Origin: Aselliscus stoliczkanus
Taxonomy: Eukaryota; Chordata; Mammalia; Chiroptera; Hipposideridae
DNA length: 64,000 nt
Direction: 5' to 3'
NCBI GenBank assembly: GCA_033961575.1
Contig: CM066731.1
Location: 61,161,501 to 61,225,500, forward strand
This document shows, one piece after another, positions 48,732-60,350 of the stretch (positions within the stretch are counted from its first letter, which is position 1; every line of letters starts with the position of its first letter). The notes below the pieces were generated by a model, which was not told where the DNA came from, ran no database searches, and worked only from the letters and a program-made list of their open reading frames with translations. The position numbers and the translations under genes are program-made.

Positions 48732-48877
48732 TTTTTTTTTTTAAGCTGAGCCATCCTGCCACCTGTTGGCAGCTTAGCGGCAGCTCAGCTCAGGCTGGGC
48801 ATCGAACTGCTGTTGCTCAGAGCTCAGCTTGCACTCTTGAGTGAGCTCTTAACCAACTGAGCCACTCGGCCGGCTCA
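48732..48877 (-). mobile_element. tRNA-derived SINE, GTGGCTCAG head
   Basis: The minus strand reads GCCGGCCGAGTGGCTCAGTT, then GGTTAAGAGCTCACTC, GAGCAACAGCAGTTCGATGC, GAGCTGCCGCTAAGCTGCC, and the start of a second unit (GGTGGCAGGATGGCTCAGCT) that runs straight into poly-A. It looks like a dimeric SINE cut short after the start of the second tRNA-like unit. A second poly-T run follows at 48,888-48,908. I could not fix a target-site duplication. Confidence 0.85.
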
Positions 48878-48910
48878 TTGATTCTTTTTTTTTTTTTTTT
48901 TTTTTTTTAC

Positions 48911-49375
48911 TTACCGTAATTTAAAATTACTTGTCAACTTGATTATCTCTTTGATGCCTTAATTCTATTCAATTTACCTTCATAATATTCCATTTACCTG
49001 TGGTGACATATCCATTTTCCAAATTTGGGACATTTGACTTATTTCTGGATCTATTTTCACCTTTCTTGTCCCCATGAATATGTGTCTAACTGTTGTCCCT
49101 TTTACTTAAGGCACTGACTCTTAAAACAAAACAAATCCTCCAGGTGGTGCCTGATGCCTACCTAGCACACAGTAGGCTCCCAATAAGCACATGAATGAGG
49201 TATGTCCTTGAAGGCTGAAGTGAAGATAGTAGTAGACATTGCAATATTAAATATAACATTTTATAGTGGGTTTCTCTTTTCTGATTACAGTCATATACAT
49301 ATTACAGAAAATTTGGTAAATATAGAAAGGCACAATGATGAAAACCTAAAATACAGGGAGTCTGTATATATATGT
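48911..49375 (+). mobile_element. L2 3'-end and L1-like fragments, short
   Basis: GGTGGTGCCTGATGCCTACC, TAGCACACAGTAGGCTCCC and AATAAGCACATGAATGAG (49,143-49,200) are an L2 3' end. ACAGAAAATTTGGTAAATAT followed by AGAAAGGCACAATGATGAAA (49,303-49,345) resembles a piece of old L1. Both are short. Confidence 0.45.
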
Positions 49376-51210
49376 TGTAATATTTCTTGTGGATTTATAG
49401 ACATGATGCCTGTAAATCCAAAGGAAGAAGCCCCATGTTAGAAAGCTCTGGGCCGTGGGGATATTTATGTTCGGTAAGGGCTGGGGAGGTCCTTGGGGGT
49501 GGGTTAAAGCTGCTCGTGTTGGCGCTGCCCTTCCCTGCCAAGGACAGATGGTTTGTTACTCATGGCTACTTTAACTTAACCACCCATTTCCAGACGTCTT
49601 GTTAAATGGTTGTGTTTTGTAGCCACAATCTCTTTGAAGGCTCTAGGCAGACGGGAAAATGAAAGAACAGAAGAGGAAAACTCCACTTAATTTGGATCGT
49701 TTGGTCCCATCTGTTTCATGCACTTGGGAGGCTATGCCAGGGTGGCAGCATGTAATTCAAGCAATTTGATCACTGGTCCTCTTCTCGAGGAGGATGAATT
49801 AGGTAGCGAAGAGAAGGAAGGTAAGAAAAAATCATGGATCTGCGGCAGGGAACAGAAATTTTCGCTGGCTCGTCAGAGGGAGTCTTAGCAGCTGAGACCA
49901 CATCCCTCTCTCCAGCTGGTGTTTGGGTTTCACTGTGGAAAGAGGACTATGTGCTGTCTCCAGTTCCAATAAGGCTACACGGCTCAGCAGAGGTGAAGAC
50001 TTCATGTCAGAAACATCAACAAAGGAAGACAAGCTTTCCTACAGCAATCCACTTTGAACGTGTTTTTAGTTTTCCCCTTTCTGTTTTGGACAAAATAGCC
50101 AACGTTGAGCCTACCAGAATCCGCATAATTTCTCAAAACTGTTCATCTGCTGATTCTGCCCCTAGTTCTAGTACCTCTCAACAACGGATTAATTCACTTT
50201 GGCTGACTGCATGCTCCTCTCGGGCATGATCACAACACACTCTTGAAAGTGCTCTGAGTTGCAGATTGAGTTCCTTTCCACCAGAGGAGAAAAAGAATGC
50301 ATTGTGTTATCCACCTTTTAAATTTTGTATCACATATTGAGATTTCCATGTGACTTGAGTGGGAATATGATGTATTGCTCCCCACCCTCCTGCTCCAAGA
50401 ACTTTCTTTATTGTGAACAATACTGTAATTTTATGAAGGTCCGCAGAGGAAAGGAAATTCATTTTACGAACTAGGAAAAAAACAATCTCCAAGGAACAGA
50501 AAGCAGCAAAAGAGAATGAGGAAATGTGGTATTTCCAGGAATTTGGAAATGTAACTTTTGTATTTGATATATCACAGAGATTAGAGGCCCATTTTCAGTT
50601 TCAAACTTGCTGGGTAACTTTCTATCATTAGCCAACAGGAGTCTCCTTGGTGACATTTCTATGGTATATTCCCAGGGTTATAGAGTTTCTCTCTGAGTTT
50701 TTTCCCAAAGCTTGGCTGCCTAAGGAAGGAAGGAGTTAATGACCTTGGCCATCAGCAAAAAAGTTACAAGCAGAGAGAAAATACATGATTGAAGAACTGA
50801 ACACTGAATTACTCATAGCGATATTAAAAGTAAAATCTCTTGAGCTAGCAGACTTGGGGACAATCAATGGATCAGGAGCTTTAGAATCTATTTCTGACTC
50901 TGTCATTGACTCAGGATACAGGGAAAGTCCTGTGTTTCTGTTTTTCAAGAATTTGCACCATTATGACAATCATCATTTATTTGGTATGGACGATGCTTAC
51001 TGAGCACCCAGAATCTAGGGACTTGGCACCAGGGCAGAAAGTAAAATGATTTTCATCTATAAACAAAGGGGAAGAATATAATATGAATTCAAACCATCAT
51101 CAGAAAGATTAGCAAAGACATACAGGAGTGAAGGAATAGGACATGATCTTGGAAATCTTCATTTCAGAGCTCCTGCACGTGTTTTATTTTCCCTGTGAGT
51201 TTGTGCATAT
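49376..51210. other. Single-copy DNA, nothing recognised
   Basis: Frames of 131 codons (49,834-50,229, plus) and 72 codons (50,785-51,003, plus) show no domain. TACTGAGCACCCAGAATC near 51,000 may be a trace of L2. Confidence 0.4.
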
Positions 51211-51214
51211 ATGG

Positions 51215-51410
51215 AAGGGGGCTAAGGTTTATGGAACGCCATTCCCACATGGCCAGAACTTAACACACTGGATTTAAAGCCTAACACAGGTAGTATCTCC
51301 ATTTACAAACTGGAAAGCTGAGCCTAGAAGACCATGGAAAGCTTGCTGATGATCCTGGTCTGGGTGGCTCTCAAAGCCTGTACTCAATGTCTTTTATTTC
51401 AAGGACATAA
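51215..51410 (-). mobile_element. MIR SINE (antisense)
   Basis: AGTATCTCCATTTACAAACT, GGAAAGCTGAGCCTAG and GATCCTGGTCTGGGTGGC follow reverse-complement MIR. Confidence 0.5.
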
Positions 51411-51962
51411 AAGCATTTCTCAGAGGTGATCGCTAATGCTAGCCAATTAACACTGCTTTCATGTTCTCCCCTCCTCTAATTCTCATCTCCTAAATTTCAG
51501 GGTTAGATCTGAAAATATGGGGGTGACCTGAACTCCCCGAGATTCAAATGTGCATGGCTTCCATGTTCAGATATTCTAATGAATACGAAAAGCCTCCTAA
51601 GAAAAGGGTGGCCCTCTGGCCCTGTTTTCATGGTAGCAAAGGCAATTCAGGTTGGGGACAGCTCAAGGCACCTGGGCTTTCTCCCCCTCCCTACTGTCTC
51701 AGAAAGAATGCTTCTCCCAAGCACATGGACAGTGGATGTAACTTAGGTTGTTTGTAGCATAGTTTGCTATCAGCCAGGCCAAAATTCCACTCGGGGTCAG
51801 CAGGAGCCTCCATCAAAGCATTACAGAATCCTTGGCCCCTACAGCTTCTCTGACAGGTTGCTATCCTGCCTCTTGAGTATGAGACAGCCCTGTAAGCGTC
51901 ACACTGAGTCCCCAGCTCAGCTTTAGGAACAAATATAATTTGGAGAAAAATTAGAACACTGT
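51411..51962. other. Nothing recognised
   Basis: No repeat or gene was named. Confidence 0.4.
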
Positions 51963-51964
51963 GT

Positions 51965-52320
51965 CAGGCAGCATCCAACCAGAGAAGCAGAACCAATGGG
52001 AGATAATACGTATGACATTTATTGCAAGGCATTGGCCTGGACGATTGGGAAGCCTTGCTTTGGTAAGTCTGAAATCTGTAGGATTATCAGGAAGGGCAGG
52101 GCCGGCTGAAGCCACAGTCTAAAGGTGAAATCCCTTTTTTCATCAGCTCTACTCCTATAAGGGCTTTCTGCCCCTGAACCGGGTGCACTGAAGATTACAC
52201 ATTAAGTAATCTCCCTTACCTAAAGTCAACCACATCTACAAAATACCTCACAGCAACACTTAAAGGAGTGTTTGATTGACTAACTGAAGACTATAGCCTC
52301 GCCAAGTTGACCCAAATATG
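51965..52320 (-). mobile_element. LTR-like remnant (ERVL/MaLR class)
   Basis: CCAGAGAAGCAGAACCAATG, GGAGATAATACGTATGAC and TTTATTGCAAGGCATTGGCC at the left and CCTCGCCAAGTTGACCCAAA at the right match the two ends of a common placental LTR read in reverse. No internal viral sequence is attached. Confidence 0.6.
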
Positions 52321-53485
52321 GTGTGTTTGGTTGTATCACATTTTCAAAAGCCAAAGAACAGCATGAAAGTCCTAGGCAGATGTGACGACTGCAGCGATAG
52401 TGGAGAGGGGCAGGGGAGGGGCGAAGGCTGGGAAGTGAGCCGTCCCACAGCCCATGGCAGAGCTGCCCACAGCAGGCCCATGTTGTCCCCTCCTCTCACA
52501 CCAGGCTGGGAGAGCCCTTTCCTGGAGTGGCTCTCATTTAGCTCCCAACAGATCTCTGCCTCCCCTCTCCCGCCCCCAATACACATACAACATTTACATT
52601 ATCTTAGTGACACTTGATATTTATAAGGAGACTTACAATTATAAAGTAATTCTGGCTCTGTGGTGACATGACAGGGAGCTTGGAGGGTGTGCTTGAAATT
52701 AAGTATGAGGCAAAGAGGAGCAGATGGTACATTTGTTCTATAAGGTAGACACTGAATCTGAAAAGGATTTATGATTGTGGATAAAAGAAAAAACATGTAA
52801 TAATACTAGTGGAGAAATTCAGAAGAAAAATACTAGATCTCACTGACACTCCCCAGCCCGCCCCCGCCACCACCATTTTTTTTTCTTCATTGAGCAAATT
52901 TTCCATTGCATTTCAAAAGTCCTTACCCTGGCAGTCAAATCCTTCTGTTAACTAATGTTACCTTCCTTCTCCTGCCTCATCTTGCTGAGATGTTTCCACT
53001 GTCATACACTTTCTATTGCTTTTGAGCTATAAGGATTTTACATCCATTTTTGGGAAAGGGGCTTTTCAGGAAAATTCTGGACGGGAACTATGGACTCAGG
53101 AGATGAGGATGGTAGTTATGGGGGAGCCCTACTATCCCATAATGTCAAAGAAGCTAACAGAATTTGTGCATTCATTTGCAAACAGTCCATCCAGGCTAAC
53201 AAAAAATAAATAAACTGGTTTTTGTTTATTTTACTTTTTGCTAAGAATTACATTATTTCTCAGGGGAAAAATACTGGTTAGAGAAAGCAAATGTTATAAA
53301 GTGCTAAGTTAAAGTAACAGAATACAGTAATAATAATCTAATAAAAGAATGATGAATGGGTGAAGCTACAGATAATACAAGAATAGCAGATCATTATAAT
53401 TGTTGAAGCTGATACTGAGTATATGGGAGTTCATTATACTAATGTTTTTAACTTTGTATGTATTTGAAAAATTTCACGACAAAAT
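52321..53485. other. Single-copy DNA, nothing recognised
   Basis: A GC-richer patch at 52,380-52,580 gives overlapping frames on both strands, with no domain. The remainder is AT-rich. Confidence 0.4.
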
Positions 53486-53489
53486 GCTA

Positions 53490-54470
53490 AAGAATAAGCT
53501 CTTTGATGTATGTCTTGGTGATGATTTTTTTAATCTAACACCAAAGGCAAGAGAAACAAAAGCAAAAATAAATAAGGGGAAATACATGATACTAAAAAAT
53601 GACTGCACAGCAAAGGAAACCATCAATAAAATGAAAAAGGCAACCTACCAAATGGGAGAAAATATTTGCAAATTATATATCTCATAAGGGGCTAATATCC
53701 AATGTAAAGAACTTACACAACTCAATAGTAACAAAAAAGAAAAAACAAAAAAATAACAACAAAAACCCTGGTTTTTAAAAATGAGCAGAAGACCTGAGTA
53801 GACATTTCTCAAAAGAAGGCATACAGATGGCCAACAGGTATGTGAAAAGATGCTCGACATCACTAAACACCAGAGAGATGCAAATGAAAACCACAGTGAG
53901 ATACCACCTCACACCTGTCACACTGGCTATTATCAAAAAGACTGGAAATAACAAGTATTGACAAGGATATGGGGTAAAGGGAACCTTTGTGCACTGTTGG
54001 TTAAAATGTAAATTGGTGCAGGCACTATGGAAAACAGTATAGAGTGTCCTCAAAGAATCAAAAATAAGAACTACCGTATGATTCAGCAATTCTGCTTCTG
54101 GGCATTTATCCAAAGAAAATGAAAACACTAACTCAAAAAGTTATATGCACCTCCATGTTCATCGCAGCATTATTTACAATAGCCAAGACATAGAAACAAC
54201 CTATGTGCCCATTGATGGATGACTAGATCAAGAAAATGTGGTACATACATACACAATGGAATATTATTCAGCCATAAAAAGAATGAAATCTTGTGATTTG
54301 CGACAACATAAGTTATTATGCTAAGTGAGATAAGTCAGACAGAGAAAGACAACTACCGTATAATCTCATATGTATTATATGTACACATACACAGCAAGCT
54401 TATAGATGCAGAGAATACATTGGTGGCTGCTGGAGGTCGGGGTGGGGAGGTAGGAGAAATGGGTGAATTT
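53490..54470 (+). mobile_element. L1 3' part (ORF2 C-terminus and 3' UTR)
   Basis: Well-preserved L1 text in sense order: AGCAAAGGAAACCATCAAT, GGAGAAAATATTTGCAAATT, AGAGATGCAAATGAAAACCA, GATACCACCTCACACCTGTC, CTGGGCATTTATCCAAAGAA, TTCATCGCAGCATTATTTAC, GGAATATTATTCAGCCATAA, and in the 3' UTR GGTGGCTGCTGGAGGTCGGG. The 5' end is truncated. An internal A-rich expansion (53,728-53,765) and frameshifts rule out a functional protein. Confidence 0.9.
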
Positions 54471-54559
54471 TGTTTCTTCAACTTAAATAAATTGAATTTT
54501 TGACGAATGGGAAGAGGTTCACAAAAGGCTGGGGGCCAAGGGATCACCTTAGATCCTGG

Positions 54560-54690
54560 AGGAAACAGGGGTGAGGAGGGAGGGAGGAAGAAAAGAAGGA
54601 GAGAGGGAGAGGGGGAGGAAGAGGAAGAGGAAGAGAGAAAGCAGGGGGAGGGAGAGAGGGAACAGAAGGAAGCTGACAAGGCACAGGACA
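54560..54690 (+). repeat. Polypurine (GA-rich) low-complexity tract
   Basis: About 120 bases of almost pure A and G with GGAAGAGG- and GAGGGAG-like units lie just past the L1 3' end. The open frames on both strands here (Arg/Glu/Gly-rich or Ser/Pro/Leu-rich) are composition effects. Confidence 0.9.
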
Positions 54691-56260
54691 AACAAAACAG
54701 AACAGAAAATAACATGGAAGCGAAAAAAATGGACACTTCCTTCTTTGCAGAGGAAGGCTGGGAGGTGTGAGCAAAGGGTTTGTGAATAATCCAGGCAGAG
54801 GAACCTGCAGGAAAGTCTGCATCATCATCAGTGATGTTTCCTACAGGGCTGAGGAGACTGGAGGCCTGATCCTCAGGTAAACAGCCTTACCTGTGACATG
54901 CACGATCCTTCAGGCCCAACGGTGTGGGGAAGGGCGTCTACAGATTCAGATCGTGTGGCCCTAAAAAATTACATCTGACTTTGGAAGTTTCTGACCTAAT
55001 ACTTGGTATATTTTATTTCTGAATTCTAAGTACATTTATATTGAGATCATTTTGCTTAAGAGTGCACAGAACTCTATTTTAGATGTACTCATGTGTTCTA
55101 CCAGAATAACAGGCCAGCAGTGACCATACTCTATGAGACTAAAATACCTGTAGACCAGGACGTAAGTTGAGAAGGAGGCCAATTTGTTAGAAGCCGGGTT
55201 TAACCCTGCAGAAATGAACGTAAGAGAGCATAACCTGCTGAGTGACAATATGGGGAACACTGATTTTCAATGCTAGACAGACAGACAGTTCAGTTCCCCT
55301 GAACTTGAGTCTCCTTTTCCATTAATTAATCTAGGGAGAGCAATGAAAAGATCTGTTAAAAAAAAAAAAAAAGGTAAAGAAATTTAGAAAAAGTCATGGC
55401 CGGACTGACAGAGGTAGGAAGGTGGTGTCAGAGAGGCATGAGGAAATCACAGAACAAATAGTTTCTTCATCTTCCATAAGGGGAGCTCAAGGCCTTCTAA
55501 AGATTTGTGTATCAAGAGCCATAGGTTTCCACTTTAATACTTACATTTATTAATGTAATACTTACATTAGTAATTTCCATTACTTTCCACTGTAATACTT
55601 ACATTTGATAAACAGGTGCAAGACTAACGTCAAAATACAAGTAACAAAATTGATGCATGGGTGGGAAAGGAAGAGTGATTACTGTTAGTTAAATTTCTCA
55701 TCTGGCATGGGAAAGATTTAATATCTATTAAAACGTGATGAGCTAGAACATAAAAGTAACAGGAGTTGTTTAGAGTTAGGGGGGCACTGACAAGAAGTGA
55801 AAGGGGGAAATATCAACAAATAGGGGACTGGAGATAAAGAGGACGTGGGGAAAAAAAAAAAAAAAAGCTTAGTCCTCCCCAGTGAAAACCTCCGATTAGT
55901 CCTTGAGGACATGATATGAATTTTGAGGATACCATGAGTCTTGGATGTGAGTCCAGAGGGATAGTCAGATCTACACCACAATCAGCAGCATTGTTTCCCA
56001 GCTTCACAGTTTTCATAGTTTTACATATATATGATTTCGTAATGTTGTGGCCCTTTCCTAAAAACTGAATGTTAAAATCTGGAATGCAACCAAAATGGAA
56101 AAGTTATGGGAACATAGATAGAATGAAAATTTTATCAGAAAACAGTAACTATCTTATAAAACACTCCCCTGGTATAGGGAGAAGGAACGATAAAAGCTGT
56201 GTTTGGCGCCCAGTGGTATCCTTGGAATCACTGTAATAGATAATGTTTGTGGCCTGTATT
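54691..56260. other. Single-copy DNA with small local repeats
   Basis: TAATACTTACATT recurs three times at about 55,536-55,606. Poly-A runs lie near 55,359 and 55,852. No gene is seen. Confidence 0.45.
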
Positions 56261-56279
56261 GGACTTCTGTCAAATTTTT

Positions 56280-56726
56280 GTTGTTGTTTTTGTTTAAAGA
56301 TTTTATTGGGGAATTGGGGGAGGGGAACAACATTGGGGAACCGGGAAGGGGAAGAGACAAGTTGCTGTCCTTTTGTTCTTCAGTCTAGTTGTGGAGGACA
56401 TTGCTTCACTGGCCCATGTTGGTATCATCATTGCGCTCTTCCCGGGTGAGGCAGATCGGTCACCAGCTATTGAACAGCCGCTCACGGCGGCTCTTGGCAG
56501 CTCATACCGGCTGCTGGCCACTCACTGTAGCCTATGACAGCCCACTGCAGCAGGGGCTGCAGCTATGCCATCCAGGGGACTCACAGCAGCCCAGCTCCAG
56601 GTGGAGCTGTTGTTCACCATCTTAGCTGTAGAGGGCACAGTGTCACTGGCCCTCATATGTGGGATCCGAACTGGGGCCGCTGGAGTCCCAAGCGAGCTCT
56701 TAACCACTGCTCCACTCGGCCGGCAA
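56280..56726 (-). mobile_element. Long composite tRNA-derived SINE, most complete copy
   Basis: Flanked by a near-perfect duplication of about 17-19 bases (GGACTTCTGTCAAATTTTT at 56,261-56,279, GGACTCCTGTCAATTTTAA at 56,727-56,745). Minus-strand order: GC-rich head (GCCGGCCGAGTGGAGCAGTG); GAGGGCCAGTGACACTGTGC linker; body (GCTAAGATGGTGAACAACAG, then repeated GGCCAGCAGCC and GAGCTGCCAAGAGCC units); GCAATGATGATACCAACATG; tail TCCTCCACAACTAGACTGAA, ACAGCAACTTGTCTCTTCCC, two TTCCCCAAT motifs, AATAAAATCTTT, then an A-rich end. AATAAA followed by TCTTT is the arrangement described for T+ SINEs, which combine a polyadenylation signal with a Pol III terminator. It carries no gene. Confidence 0.92.
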
Positions 56727-56745
56727 GGACTCCTGTCAATTTTAA

Positions 56746-57535
56746 ATACATTTTTATTGCCAAAATATTAGTTTACTACTTTCACACACGATTCTTAGTA
56801 AAAACGTATCCCAAAGATAGCTCAGTTTATATAATTAAAAAAACAACCCCAAAACCCAAAACACCCCCAAAACCAATAAATCCAAATATCGCAAATGCTC
56901 AAAGCAGGGGCAATTAGCTTTCAAAATATTTGCTCTAAATAAGTCATCTGATTTATTCTCAGAAATATAGGTAGAGCTGTCTTTACGTAGAAGCATCTGT
57001 GAACCCTTCTAAGGCTATCTCTATCTTTTTCTGGATGCCCAGTCACACCACCTGTACCGAAGCCAAATACATGAGCTTCTTCCCTCCTGAGCTATATGGG
57101 TGTTCTGTTTATGCTTAAAAACCTTTGCATACTTTATCTCAATATGCTGGTGCTGAGGGCTTAGTCCTGCTTCATTCTATTTATTTATTTTCTACCAATC
57201 AATTCAAACTGAAATTGAATTTGCAAGCCTAAGAGAAGGACCTCCTGCCACCTTCCAGTTCCCACGGGTTTCCAGCTCAATGGCGGAGGACTCGAGATGG
57301 GGGTTATATAAGCATTGTTTTGTGGGGAGTTTTCCTTCCCTCTGGCCATCCTGTTTGTCCCTCTTCATCCAACGGCGAAGACTTAATATATTAGTTCACA
57401 TGGATTCAATCACAAATGATGAAATGTCAGACTTCCCCAAGCAAGGGTACAGGGAAGAGAAAAGTAGACGTCTTTGGAGTGTAGGGGTCTTTTTTTTCTT
57501 TCCACATTGGAAGCTGCCAATTTTCTTTTTGTATA
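56746..57535. other. AT-rich DNA, nothing recognised
   Basis: The 124-codon frame from 57,280 runs into the neighbouring L2 and shows no domain. No other feature was found. Confidence 0.4.
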
Positions 57536-57559
57536 AAATCTGCCTTGAGTATAGTAAAG

Positions 57560-57850
57560 TTCTTCTTAATTATTCAGATCCTTCAAAGCTCATTTGCAGA
57601 TATTACCTCTTTAGACTCTTGCCTGACCACCCACAGCAATCTTTCTCTTTCTGAAATTATTATAACAAGTGTGGTCTGAAAACAATCCAGTTCTCGATTT
57701 TACATAAGCTTGTATGGTCCCAGAGCTATTTTGTATGCTCTTTGCTCATTAACTAGAATAGGGGTCGTGTCTCTTGCTTCTTGTGCATTTTTGAACACAG
57801 CCGGCATTGAGGAAATTGTAGACTAGACCAAGTCTGCCTACTTTTCGTCC
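57560..57850 (+). mobile_element. L2 3' region (sense)
   Basis: CAGATCCTTCAAAGCTCATT, AGACTCTTGCCTGACCACCC, GGTCGTGTCTCTTGCTTCTT and GAACACAGCCGGCATTG resemble the L2 3' end. Confidence 0.5.
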
Positions 57851-59125
57851 TTTCCCTTTTGGATACTCCACCTATATCTGTTATCTAGTAACCTTCTCCA
57901 TCCTATTCCTTTTTTGTTTCTAAATCCTTTTTCTGTCAATATATAACTTTTCTGTGTCTCTTTCCTTTGGAGTCCTATGATATCTGCCCTCTAAGAGGAT
58001 GGTTACTATATAATTAGTTAATTCTGTGAAACATAGGTTTAACCATATGAAATTGCCATTTTTTTTTACCTACCAAAGCGGTAATTTAACATGATTTAAC
58101 CCAATAAATGAAGTCTTAGTATGTTACCTCTCACACATGATGTTTGGTGACACAAAATTATATTCCAGAGAAATGAATTCATGACTACATAGGTTAGTCT
58201 TAGCAGTTCAACAGAGGAGATATTTTGGGCATTCTAATGCCTTAACAGCACTTCTCCATCATAACTGACAGACAGTTATTAATAGCTACTATGCTAATAT
58301 AGAAGGTCAGGCTCCTGTCCTGGAAACAAACCACCAGCACTGTTAATATTTGTTGACTTTCTCCTTCTTTAAATGACTTCATAGAAACAATATAGGCTAG
58401 AAATTGTCCGGTTGAAGCAAGGTGAATGAAAAGGGCAATGAATAGATAAAAGCTTACTTCTGCTACCAAATCTTTCTCATACCCATAAAGTTCAAATAGA
58501 CTGAAGAAGATTATAGGAAATGAAGAGAACATTGAAGAACATGGAACTTTACAGAAAGTTCAAGTTAATCAAAAAACTATTTACACACAATTGCTGTGTC
58601 ATTTAAAACAAATCCTCTCTTTAGGGCCTGAAATAACCAATTTGTATGAGTTTTCCCATCTGTTACAATGAGGTTGGAATAGACATATATGGGCCTTTCA
58701 AATTTTTTATTTTACAAAAGTGATTTTGTAAAGACTTCCAGGCAATGTTTCTGTATACACTTATAAGCAAAACTAGTTTATTAAAATCACATAATGCCTA
58801 TATCCCATAATGGACTTTGCATTACATCTCAATTCTTATCTTCCTTGTTCTGAATTATTGGGGTTTTATTCTGTTTTACTGGAGTAAATTCCTTTAGTGT
58901 TTGCAACAAAATAGATTCCTATTTTGATTGGTTTGTTTCAGTTGGGGGTTTTTAAGAAGCATTTGTTCATATTTTAGAGAGCAAGATGGCCTAATTCATG
59001 TGGCTAAAGCAGACAGTCTAGGAAAAAAGTTTTAGACCTCTTACTGAGCCCATGATACTATTTCCAGCTTCACAGAACCTTATACTGTAGTGGCACTTTC
59101 ATTTTGTGTTAATTATCTGTATGTC
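57851..59125. other. AT-rich DNA, nothing recognised
   Basis: The minus-strand 96-codon frame at 58,242-58,532 is hydrophobic but has no recognisable domain. No other feature was found. Confidence 0.4.
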
Positions 59126-59129
59126 TGTA

Positions 59130-59252
59130 TCTCCTATTAGACTATCAGCTTCCCGAGGAGAGAGACTGTATATTACTCAACTTTTTATCCTCTGAAATAT
59201 CTAACATAATACCTTGCATATAGTAGGTGCTCAATTAATATGAAATGATTCC
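59130..59252 (+). mobile_element. L2 3' end (sense)
   Basis: GACTATCAGCTTCCCGAGGA, GAGAGACTGTATATTACTC, TAATACCTTGCATATAGTAG and GTGCTCAATTAATATG are a standard L2 3' terminus. Confidence 0.75.
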
Positions 59253-59274
59253 CCTTACATTTTAACACCAGAGC

Positions 59275-59385
59275 ATTTCAGAGCTAGAGGGGAGCCTCTG
59301 AGATCATCACAAACATTTTGCAGCTAGGGAAGCTGAGGCCCAGAGGAGTTAACTCATTGGCTCAGGGTTAAACAGATGTTATCAA
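59275..59385 (-). mobile_element. MIR-like SINE (antisense)
   Basis: CATTTTGCAGCTAGGGAAGC, TGAGGCCCAGAGGAGTTAAC and TCATTGGCTCAGGGTTAAAC match the reversed MIR core. Confidence 0.6.
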
Positions 59386-59979
59386 CGTGAAGAACCATAA
59401 CTGTGTCAGAGCCACTGGAACACAGCTGTTTGCTGGGATCTCAGAAACAGGGGAGACCCAACACAATCTTCCTTGTTCCTTAGTGGCCCAAACTATAATG
59501 AAATCACATTTGCAAGTGCAAGAAAGCACCCTCATTTTTTTTTTGTGTGTGTGTGTGGATTGATTCATGGTGTAGCATTAACCTGCTTTCCTGTTGATGT
59601 GGTCACTTTCCTTCCCCCAATAAAGACTCTGGGTTGTGTTGTACCTACATGTGTCTCCAAGGAAATAGCATTTCCGTAAGAGATGGATGATCTTTGAGAA
59701 TAAAGTTTGTTGATGAGCATAGGAGGTTGCCACAGACCAAACCCAGCGGACCTCTGAATGTTGGTATAACCTCTCCAGACCCCAGCGCCACATTTCATGC
59801 CACATCCACACGCCGCCCAGCTCCACCCAGCCTAGTAGGTCTGAGTGGAAGAGACGCTTTAAAACCAGCCCCTATGGTTTTGAAATTATATTGTGAGCTG
59901 TTCCCTGTTATAAAATACTGTGCAAGCAAAAATATTTTCAGATGTGAGTTTTCATACTAACTTCCCCTCGTCTTATAGC
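59386..59979. other. Single-copy DNA with short (GT)n
   Basis: A (GT)n run lies at 59,544-59,557. Opposing overlapping frames at 59,565-59,960 show no domain. Confidence 0.4.
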
Positions 59980-60350
59980 AAGAGAAATATGAGCTTATTA
60001 CAGAATAAAGAGAAAATATAGATAAGTGGGGAAATAAAAATAAAAATCAATTGGAATCATACCACACTGCAATCACCACAGCTAATATTCTGATACATAT
60101 GTGCACATACAGAGTTATGTATATTACATATATCTTTCACATATTACTTAATATCTTTCCATGATAAATACATGTAATTCTAAATCTTTGTTAATGTGGG
60201 CATTATATTCCAGTGAACCATGGTACATCAATTCATCAAATTCTTTCCTGCTGCGTGTATAGATTATTTCCGGTCTTTTCATATTTAATGATAATATATA
60301 CATGTTTAGTAAGTATTATATTAATTACTTTTTCCTGCTTTTCATTGTTC
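59980..60350. mobile_element. Old LINE-like fragment, uncertain
   Basis: ATTGGAATCATACCACACTG, CACCACAGCTAATATTCTGA, TATATTCCAGTGAACCATGG and TAGATTATTTCCGGTC resemble a decayed L1-associated non-coding sequence common in mammals. The family is not certain. Confidence 0.35.

Noticed and set aside
53490..54470. Possibly active L1
   Set aside because: It is 5' truncated with internal A-rich expansion and frameshifts.
54353..54828. Ser/Pro/Leu-rich and Glu/Arg/Gly-rich frames open on both strands
   Set aside because: They come from a polypurine low-complexity tract and an L1 end; both strands being open is a composition effect.
56389..56917. 78- and 127-codon plus-strand frames
   Set aside because: They are the antisense of the composite SINE at 56,280 and run into flanking DNA.
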